Below, piece by piece: positions 7,299 through 12,161 of a stretch of 12,161 nucleotides of DNA. The stretch's first letter is position 1; each line of letters starts with the position of its first letter. The position numbers and the translations under genes are program-made. The stretch covers positions 1 to 12,161 of the forward strand of contig CALJMB010000012.1 in the NCBI GenBank assembly GCA_937982515.1. The letters are read 5' to 3'. The DNA comes from an uncultured Balneolaceae bacterium. Its GTDB lineage: Bacteria > Bacteroidota > Rhodothermia > Balneolales > Balneolaceae. The notes beneath the pieces were generated by a model. The model saw nothing but the letters and a program-made list of their open reading frames with translations. It had not been told where the DNA came from and did no database searches.

Positions 7299-8742
7299 TG
7301 CGCATGTATTTGTTTATAAAATATGAGATTGTTTTGCCTTCTTTATAGAAATAGACTAAAACCGATATGACGAATACCGGAGCTGCAAGGTATTCAATGA
7401 GGTAAAAATACTCCTCCATATACACCAGGATGAGAAAAGCCAAACTTATAATTCCGGCAAAAGTTCCGGAATACGCCATTACGGAGCTTTTAAATACCGG
7501 CAGGGCAAACATCCGGTACGCCATGACAATGCGGAAGATCAGAGCTATGGCATATATGATGCTGATGCCGTAGGCTGTTCCCAGAACTCCGTATTGCACG
7601 GTGAAAAAATATACCGCCGGAACAAAAGTGACTACCTCAATAATTCTACTGTAGGCCAGAATATTTTGTTTCTTTTCGGCCAGGAACATAGGTACAATCA
7701 AATTACCCACACCGCGAAGGAAACCCGGAAAAGTCAGCAGTTGGATGATGGGAATCGCCTCTACCCAGCGATCGTCAAAGAGCAGGTAGATTAGGGGTGG
7801 GGACAGGATAAACATCAGCATAAAGAAGAGACAGAGCAGCATGAATTGGTCTTCCAGGATTCGGTTGATTTTCTGGTGCGCCTCTTTGTTCCCCGCTACC
7901 AGTTTGGTGTAGTAGGGGAATAGTACCCGGCCGAACAGCTTTCTGATAACCGTAACAACCACATTGATCAGGGTATAGGCGATGAAATAATACCCAAGCA
8001 TTTCGTTGCCCAGCAGTTTCCCTACAAGTAGGTTATCCAGCTGAATGGTGATAAAGGTGCCGAGAGAAATCAAAAAGAAGTGTTTTCCGTGCCGGAGAAT
8101 CTCTTTCATATAGCGCCGTTCGGGCAGGCGGGGTTTGGCGGGAATGCCGAAGAAATAGTAACTCATGAATACTTTAATGCCCTCGACAATGAGCAGAGCC
8201 ATTACCATAGCCAGCACACTCCGATAGATGAACGCAAGCAAAATTACAATTCCGAAAAAGAGAATCTGGCCGAGGGCCTCGAATAGGGCAATGTTTCTGA
8301 ACTCGATTTCACGCTCGGCTATGTAGAGGGCGGGTGTGATGAGTCCCTGAATGGAAGGTACGATAATGGCAAGCGTAAATATGAATTGTCCCTCCGGAGA
8401 ATCTACAAAGGAGGCGTAGTAGGGTACAATCAGCAGGGCAATGGCAGTTATAAACAGGCCCCGCAAAATCATGAAACCCCAGACCGACCGCAAAAATCCC
8501 TGCTTTAACGTGTCTCGCTGAATGATCAGCTTCTGTATGCCTACTTCCGTAAGGCTTTCCAGGCCGGTGATCAGAACGGTTGCCAGCCCCCATATACCAA
8601 AATCGGCCGGTGAGAGAAATATGGCGAGTATGGGAGTCTGGGCAAACTTCAGGATGTAGGTAACAGCTAATGGCAGGACCAGGAGTTTGACGGAGGAGAG
8701 AGATTTTTCTTTAAGATTTTCGCCGGTTTTAGGCTTTGCCAT
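7291..8742 (-). CDS. wzx: Wzx-like polysaccharide flippase (MOP superfamily)
   Basis: Inner-membrane transporter that probably flips the undecaprenyl-linked repeat unit to the periplasm. The 483-residue protein has about 12 to 14 hydrophobic segments, the normal number for MOP/Polysacc_synt_3 flippases. Family features include the N-terminal LSPADFGIWGLATVLITG (residues 43-60) with ESLTEVGIQKLIIQR (62-76). The middle segment TFITIQLDNLLVGKLLGNEM (229-248) runs into LGYYFIAYTLIN, and RVLFPYYTKL follows near 272-281. The ATG start lies 36 bases after the wzz stop; MAKPKTGENLKEK forms the usual short basic cytoplasmic N-tail. No Shine-Dalgarno is evident. Its position directly after wzz and beside the acyltransferase suggests that decorated units are exported. 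Substrate specificity cannot be inferred. Confidence 0.92.
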   Translation of the reverse strand: MAKPKTGENLKEKSLSSVKLLVLPLAVTYILKFAQTPILAIFLSPADFGIWGLATVLITGLESLTEVGIQKLIIQRDTLKQGFLRSVWGFMILRGLFITAIALLIVPYYASFVDSPEGQFIFTLAIIVPSIQGLITPALYIAEREIEFRNIALFEALGQILFFGIVILLAFIYRSVLAMVMALLIVEGIKVFMSYYFFGIPAKPRLPERRYMKEILRHGKHFFLISLGTFITIQLDNLLVGKLLGNEMLGYYFIAYTLINVVVTVIRKLFGRVLFPYYTKLVAGNKEAHQKINRILEDQFMLLCLFFMLMFILSPPLIYLLFDDRWVEAIPIIQLLTFPGFLRGVGNLIVPMFLAEKKQNILAYSRIIEVVTFVPAVYFFTVQYGVLGTAYGISIIYAIALIFRIVMAYRMFALPVFKSSVMAYSGTFAGIISLAFLILVYMEEYFYLIEYLAAPVFVISVLVYFYKEGKTISYFINKYMRNA

Positions 8743-8778
8743 TGGGTCGTAAATGCTGTACCGTTTGCAAGGGAAGTG

Positions 8779-9990
8779 TTATGAAGCAGTTTTCCGTTCG
8801 CCTCTCAGCCTTGAACCAAAAAACAAGATGGTGATCCAGCACACAGCCAGAAAAATCCCCAGCAGTAGGCTGAACGTTATGATCATTTTGCGGTTCGGTT
8901 CGCTTTTCTGGCCTGGCAAGGTAATATCATCTAAAATCCGGAACACCGGCAATTGTTCCTGTATATCTGCTTCTATCCGGTTAATCTGCTCCAGAATGGA
9001 GTTATAGCGGCTGAGGGCGGCTTCGTAGGTGCTCTGCAGCTCCATCCGCTCATTAAGAAGCTGTTGTTCGGAATTTCTGAACTGTATCAGTTCCTCCCGC
9101 GCCTCTTTGAGCTCTGCCTGTGCCTGCCCGCGCTGGGTTTCAAGAAACTGAAGGTACAGGTCTCCTTTTGCCGTTTTATATTCCCTTGCCTTTTCGTACA
9201 ACACCTCTAGTGTTAGCTGGGTCAGCGTTGCCGCCATCCGGGGCTCCGGCATCCGTGTTTCTACATGCACGATGCCTATCCCGCGCAGATATGTGGCGGT
9301 GATGCGGGAGGAGAGCTCATTAATGACCCGCTGCTCGCGGGGGTCCAGGTCTGGTATGGGGAACTGCGAATCGGGCACCGGAGAGATGTGGGCCACGCTG
9401 TCTGTTCCGGAAACCGGTGGCATTTCCTGGTCTTTGCCGGGCTGTAGAGCGTTTGCAATTGTTCCGGGAAGCCCGATGGTATACCGGTATATGGTGTTGG
9501 TTAGTGAGGGGCGATAGACTTTGGTAAAGTAATCGAACATGGTAATGGTGGTATCTCTCCGTTCGTACCTGAAAGGGTGGTGTATTAACCTTCGCTGAAA
9601 GTCCGTACTGTTGATCATATACGGGTACAGCTCAAGCAGGTAGGAGGGCGTCCGGTTTTCACGGATGCTGCCCGTCAGACCAAACAGCAGGCCGTAGCTT
9701 TCTATAATCTCATTAACCCGGTCCTGCAACTCGTACTCGGGTATGATGGAGGCTTCCGATTTATACTCAACCGGACTAAAGAAGGCAAAAAATAGTCCCA
9801 GGGCCAGAAAGATGCCCAGGCTCCAGTAGATGACGCGCCTCTTTTCCCAATAGTAGCGGAGAAATTCTGTGAGACTGATGGTGCCATACTCATAGGTGCG
9901 GCTCTGTTCTGCGGGTACCAGCCGGTAGTACTGCTCCTGCTCACTGTCGGATTCAGATTTCTGGTTGTTATGTTCCTGTGATGGAGTCAA
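8779..9990 (-). CDS. wzz: Wzz-like chain-length determinant, kinase-less polysaccharide co-polymerase
   Basis: Likely controls polymer length with Wzy in the inner membrane. The 403-residue protein has a polar N-tail rich in Gln, Glu and Ser (1-40), TM1 near 53-72, and VEYKSEASIIPEYE (74-87), the typical post-TM1 segment. A periplasmic domain follows, with a long helical region rich in Glu, Gln, Leu and Arg (about 265-345) that looks like a coiled coil. ILDDITLPGQKSEPNRK (352-368) is the proline-rich motif before TM2 (about 369-391), and the end is basic. No Walker motifs or Tyr-rich tail are present, so the kinase domain of Wzc-type proteins is absent. The start is TTG at 9990: no ATG or GTG lies between it and the in-frame TAA upstream, nor before TM1 downstream. 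This is the first gene of the operon, so its expression probably sets that of the whole cluster. Confidence 0.88.
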   Translation of the reverse strand: MTPSQEHNNQKSESDSEQEQYYRLVPAEQSRTYEYGTISLTEFLRYYWEKRRVIYWSLGIFLALGLFFAFFSPVEYKSEASIIPEYELQDRVNEIIESYGLLFGLTGSIRENRTPSYLLELYPYMINSTDFQRRLIHHPFRYERRDTTITMFDYFTKVYRPSLTNTIYRYTIGLPGTIANALQPGKDQEMPPVSGTDSVAHISPVPDSQFPIPDLDPREQRVINELSSRITATYLRGIGIVHVETRMPEPRMAATLTQLTLEVLYEKAREYKTAKGDLYLQFLETQRGQAQAELKEAREELIQFRNSEQQLLNERMELQSTYEAALSRYNSILEQINRIEADIQEQLPVFRILDDITLPGQKSEPNRKMIITFSLLLGIFLAVCWITILFFGSRLRGERKTAS

Positions 9991-10025
9991 TGTATTGTTT
10001 TTTGGACGGGTTTGTTTTGGTTAGC

Positions 10026-10148
10026 TAACCTGAGTTGCCCGCTAATACATTCATACGCTGTTCCGGATATCTGTTCACCCCTAAATCTCCTAAAGGAACT
10101 TATCCCTTCCCCCTTTAGGGGACCGGGGGGGACGGGCAACTCAGGTTA
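10026..10148. repeat. Compound palindromic repeat (MITE- or REP-like), 123 bp
   Basis: The outer arms are perfect 16-bp inverted repeats: TAACCTGAGTTGCCCG at 10026-10041 and its reverse complement at 10133-10148. Inside, CCCCTAAA (10078-10085) pairs with TTTAGGGG (10114-10121). CCTAAAGG (10089-10096) can pair with CCTTTAGG (10112-10119) instead, so two inner stems compete. A G run follows the inner right arm. GGTTA occurs both at 10019-10023 and 10144-10148, which could be a target duplication or simply part of the symmetry. The element has no coding capacity and lies 36 bases upstream of the wzz start. A non-autonomous insertion element is likely; an RNA-level regulatory structure is possible. 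Confidence 0.75.
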
Positions 10149-10274
10149 ATGAATGAAGCGGAAGTCGCAAGCCAATTTGTTTAAGGAATTTATATGGGAT
10201 CAACCCGGTGATAAAGTGATTATACAGGTAAACCGTTTTAGGTATAGCGTGCGTTCGAGATAAGCAATCCATGT

Positions 10275-10425
10275 TGCAGCCCGGTAAGCCGCATATGGCC
10301 TTCACCAGGGGCTGGCTGCCCCTGCACCCCTTCCGGGAGGGATAGATCCGGATCTGACAGCCGGCGGAGGCGGATCAGAGGCGGGTAACCTGTGGCTGTA
10401 AAGGCGAAGCGGCAGATTGCCGGGA
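10275..10425. other. G+C-rich hairpin-rich patch of unknown function
   Basis: This stretch holds several short inverted repeats in a row. CAGGGGC/GCCCCTG has a 5-base loop (10306-10324), AGATCCGGATCT is a perfect palindrome (10344-10355), and CGGCA/TGCCG has a 3-base loop (10410-10422). TGCAG near 10274 could also pair with CTGCA near 10322. The composition contrasts with the A+T-rich flanks. A decayed element or a structured transcript are both possible. No protein-coding signal is recognisable. Confidence 0.4.
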
Positions 10426-10526
10426 AATACCTCATTTTATTATCTCAGATGCACATTATGATTTGGAAAAAGCCAATAAATAACTGAATAACACAGACAT
10501 ACTAAATAAATCTGTTTTAGTGCATA

Positions 10527-11354
10527 ATGTTTCCTGATTTTATCATAATAGGCGCCATGAAATGTGGCACTTCCAGTTTGTACCATTATCTGCACCTGCA
10601 CCCTGAGATCGGCATGTCGGACTTTAAAGAGGTGGATTACTTTGTTGAGGAAAACAATTTTAATAAAGGGGCTGAATGGTATGAGGCCCGATTCCACGGC
10701 GCGTTTGAGCATTATGGAGAGGTTTCTCCCAACTATTCGAAGGCTCACTTTTTCCGCGGGGTGCCGCAGCGTATGCACAGCCTGCTGCCCGGTGTAAAAC
10801 TGATCTACCTGGTACGGGACCCAGTGGAGCGGCTGATTTCTCACTACACCCATAATTACAGTGAGGGGAGAGAGCACAATAGCATATCGGAAGCGTTGAG
10901 CGGCGGCTGGGATGACAATCACTACATCATGTGCAGCAGGTACTATTGGCAGCTGGAACACTACCTGAAATTCTTTCCACAGGAACAGATTCTGGTTGTA
11001 CCCTCATTCCGGCTGAAGTTTAACAGAAAGGCTGCCCTTGAACGGATATTCCGGTTTATCGGGGTTGATGATTCATTCTACACCGAAGCATACTCCACCC
11101 AGCTGCATAAAACGGATCGCAAGAGAAGAAAGGGGAGGGTGGCCAGATACATTCTGGAAAGCCCAGTCATCAAAACGCTTAAAGGCTATCTGCCTGATGA
11201 GGTTAAAGATCCGGTAAAAAGATGGACCCGCCCTGAAGTGCAGAAGCCTGAACTTCCCGCGCACCTCCGGGAAAAACTCCGTGACTATTTCCGTCCTGAT
11301 ATCGAGGCCTTACAGAGGCTGACAGGAGAGACGTTTAACGACTGGACGGCGTGA
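10527..11354 (+). CDS. PAPS-dependent sulfotransferase (heparan sulfotransferase-like), divergently transcribed
   Basis: Predicted cytoplasmic carbohydrate sulfotransferase. The 275-residue protein starts directly with MFPDFIIIGAMKCGTSSLYH, which contains the PAPS 5'-phosphosulfate loop at about residues 8-18. The KE pair of the family is at 34-35 (DFKEVDYF). The 3'-phosphate-binding segment KLIYLVRDPVERLISHY is at 91-107. SRYYWQLEHYLKFFP (137-151) corresponds to the G-x-Y-x-x-Q/x-L region of the heparan-type family, and the end, LTGETFNDW (265-273), matches the usual terminus. Length is normal and the reading frame is intact. The ATG gives the canonical N-terminus; no Shine-Dalgarno is seen in the A+T-rich leader. 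It is the only gene here on the plus strand, separated from the main operon by the divergent repeat region. It may therefore be regulated separately or have arrived later. The acceptor is unknown; sulfation of the same polymer is inferred. Confidence 0.9.
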   Translation: MFPDFIIIGAMKCGTSSLYHYLHLHPEIGMSDFKEVDYFVEENNFNKGAEWYEARFHGAFEHYGEVSPNYSKAHFFRGVPQRMHSLLPGVKLIYLVRDPVERLISHYTHNYSEGREHNSISEALSGGWDDNHYIMCSRYYWQLEHYLKFFPQEQILVVPSFRLKFNRKAALERIFRFIGVDDSFYTEAYSTQLHKTDRKRRKGRVARYILESPVIKTLKGYLPDEVKDPVKRWTRPEVQKPELPAHLREKLRDYFRPDIEALQRLTGETFNDWTA

Positions 11355-11367
11355 CAAACGGAATCGA

Positions 11368-11392
11368 TCTCCCGCCAAGCAATGACGGGAGA
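11368..11392. repeat. Small inverted repeat just after the plus-strand sulfotransferase
   Basis: TCTCCCG (11368-11374) and CGGGAGA (11386-11392) form a perfect 7-bp stem around an 11-base loop that contains CAATGA. It lies 14 bases after the stop codon. There is no T-run, so a classical intrinsic terminator is not supported. It resembles short palindromic repeats built around GTCATTGC, but this was not searched. Confidence 0.45.
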
Positions 11393-11409
11393 GCAGAGCT
11401 AGGAAACGG

Positions 11410-11440
11410 GGGAGAAGCCTCCCATATCATTTTCTTATTT
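11410..11440 (+). terminator. Weak candidate intrinsic terminator for the sulfotransferase
   Basis: GGGAG (11410-11414) and CTCCC (11419-11423) form a 5-bp stem with loop AAGC. A T-rich but interrupted tract, ATTTTCTTATTT, follows. The position, about 55 bases after the stop codon, fits. The stem is short and the T tract imperfect, so the call is tentative. Confidence 0.3.
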
Positions 11441-11536
11441 GAACTGGTACGGCCGAAGCTATATCCATCCCGTCGTTTCTATAGAACGCGGAGGCCGCGG
11501 GTGGGGCGGGGGCATAGATGGTGTATTGCTCCTTTC

Positions 11537-11571
11537 CACTGATCCGATCACTCGAAGTGATCGGAGCAGTG
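11537..11571. repeat. Strong hairpin, 16-position stem with one mismatch
   Basis: TCCGATCACT (11543-11552) and AGTGATCGGA (11556-11565) pair perfectly around the 3-base loop CGA. After one A/G mismatch, CACTG (11537-11541) pairs with CAGTG (11567-11571). No T-run follows on either strand, so it does not look like a simple terminator. A REP-like genomic repeat or a structured RNA element are the main possibilities. Confidence 0.65.
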
Positions 11572-12018
11572 AGATGAGCCGGTGAGCGCCGTTGCCGGAT
11601 TGACTATCGTGATCGGCGAGTGACCGCTCCATTCGTCGTTTCCGCTTTTCCCCGATGATCCGTCAGGTACATGCCCTTCAATGAGATATGAAGAACGAAT
11701 GACCTGGTTTTTAAGTTGTGAGCGCACGGTTATAAGAGAGGGGCGGGGCTTGCATTATCTGTTAATTCTATGGTCGATTGTGCCTGTAATGAACGGATCA
11801 TTCGGACAGAAAAACAAAGGGTTACCGCTATATTCTTCGGCCTTTCGGCAGGGTGTCTGATAAAGTCTTATCACCTTAATTATTTAGGCCAATCAAAACA
11901 ACATCTCCATTCCCAAACATTTATTATTCCAACTAATACGTTGAAGCCTAACTAAATACAATCATTACCTAAGGCAATATATAAATACAATACCTCCCTC
12001 ATTCCTATCCTCCCATCC

Positions 12019-12051
12019 CTCATCCGATGTCTGGTTTTGACATCGGATGAG
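12019..12051. repeat. Perfect 13-bp inverted repeat with 7-base loop
   Basis: CTCATCCGATGTC (12019-12031) and GACATCGGATGAG (12039-12051) are exact reverse complements around the loop TGGTTTT. There is no T-run on either side, and the stem sits in a gene-free stretch next to an A+T-rich segment. It may be a member of a dispersed palindromic repeat family, or a terminator for a gene outside the window to the right. Confidence 0.7.
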
Positions 12052-12086
12052 TGTACAGGAGACTGAAGGACACAATTAATATTAAG

Positions 12087-12110
12087 CAGTGGGCAGTAGA
12101 CAGTGGGCAG
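12087..12110. repeat. Short 7-bp tandem repeat (CAGTGGG-type)
   Basis: The run reads CAGTGGG, CAGTAGA, CAGTGGG and then CAG, so about three and a half units of a heptamer with two variant bases in the middle unit. Such heptanucleotide arrays occur between genes in several bacterial groups and change copy number readily. No function is implied. Confidence 0.6.
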
Positions 12111-12161
12111 GATGGATTGTCCGGATTCAGGGAGATGGGCCGCGCCCGGCTGTAGAACTGT

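Larger units (their letters stand above)
9991..10526. other. Divergent non-coding region between wzz and the plus-strand sulfotransferase
   Basis: This 536-base interval should hold promoters for both the minus-strand operon and the plus-strand sulfotransferase. It contains a 12-bp palindrome GGTTAGCTAACC (10019-10030), a 123-bp compound palindromic repeat (10026-10148) and a G+C-rich patch with several hairpins (10275-10425). An A+T-rich leader (10435-10526) precedes the sulfotransferase. On the minus strand a TATAAT hexamer (10224-10219) could be part of an operon promoter, but no good -35 partner is visible. Only short open frames without family motifs occur here. Confidence 0.6.
11355..12161. 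other. 807-base region without a recognisable gene
   Basis: No open frame here shows a family motif or plausible gene structure. The first half (to about 11,760) is G+C-rich with many inverted repeats; the stretch from about 11,870 to 12,010 is clearly A+T-rich. Small features include the palindrome TTCTATAGAA (11477-11486), the hairpin CGCGG/CCGCG (11487-11499) and TGATAA/TTATCA with a 4-base loop (11858-11873). Two larger hairpins and a heptamer repeat are listed separately. It may be the edge of the polysaccharide locus, filled with repetitive debris. Confidence 0.6.

Noticed and set aside
10024..10150. Integron attC-like site (CTAAC ... GTTA ends with a palindromic interior)
   Set aside because: The ends match the R-Y-Y-Y-A-A-C / G-T-T-R-R-R-Y consensus only partly, the arms are perfectly paired without the extrahelical bases of attC sites, and no integrase or cassette array is present.
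10238..10435. 65-codon minus-strand open frame in the divergent region
   Set aside because: No recognisable motif or convincing ribosome-binding site. It coincides with a hairpin-rich G+C patch, which explains the open frame by composition.
10440..10961. 173-codon open frame on the minus strand
   Set aside because: It overlaps the start of the plus-strand sulfotransferase, including its P-loop, and shows no motif of its own.
11770..11955. 61-codon plus-strand open frame
   Set aside because: Low-complexity A+T-rich tail and no family signal. It is not supported as a gene.

Overview
The window holds a bacterial polysaccharide biosynthesis locus of the Wzx/Wzy type whose most distinctive trait is three PAPS-type sulfotransferase genes. 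It looks like a place where a sulfated capsule, exopolysaccharide or O-antigen-like polymer is built. The organism cannot be named with certainty. Most genes lack a clear Shine-Dalgarno sequence, base composition is moderate (near half G+C by eye), and the intergenic repeat with CCCCTAAA / TTTAGGGG arms resembles repeats I recall from Bacteroidota and their relatives. Together these suggest a Bacteroidota or Balneolota/Rhodothermota-like bacterium, possibly marine or halophilic. This is an inference with low to moderate confidence.

Layout. Positions 98-9990 carry nine genes on the minus strand, read from right to left. They are a Wzz-like chain-length regulator (9990-8779), a Wzx-like flippase (8742-7291), a hexapeptide-repeat O-acyltransferase (7298-6705), a sulfotransferase (6608-5604), a GT2 glycosyltransferase (5587-4694), a GT4-like glycosyltransferase (4486-3314), a Wzy-like polymerase (3317-2022), a second sulfotransferase (2062-1151) and a GT4 glycosyltransferase (1141-98). 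Several neighbours overlap by 4 to 41 bases, so this is very probably one operon. Positions 9991-10526 are a non-coding divergent region with a 123-bp compound palindromic repeat and a G+C-rich stretch full of small hairpins. A third sulfotransferase lies on the plus strand at 10527-11354. Positions 11355-12161 hold no convincing gene but contain two strong perfect or near-perfect hairpins and a short 7-bp tandem repeat.

How the genes fit together (inference from family roles). The three glycosyltransferases extend a lipid-linked repeat unit on the cytoplasmic face. The acyltransferase and the sulfotransferases decorate it there, using acyl-CoA and PAPS. Wzx flips the unit, Wzy polymerises it in the periplasm, and the Wzz-like protein sets chain length. 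No initiating phosphoglycosyltransferase, outer-membrane exporter, tyrosine kinase, nucleotide-sugar enzyme or PAPS-synthesis gene is in the window, so these must lie elsewhere. The operon may continue left of position 1.
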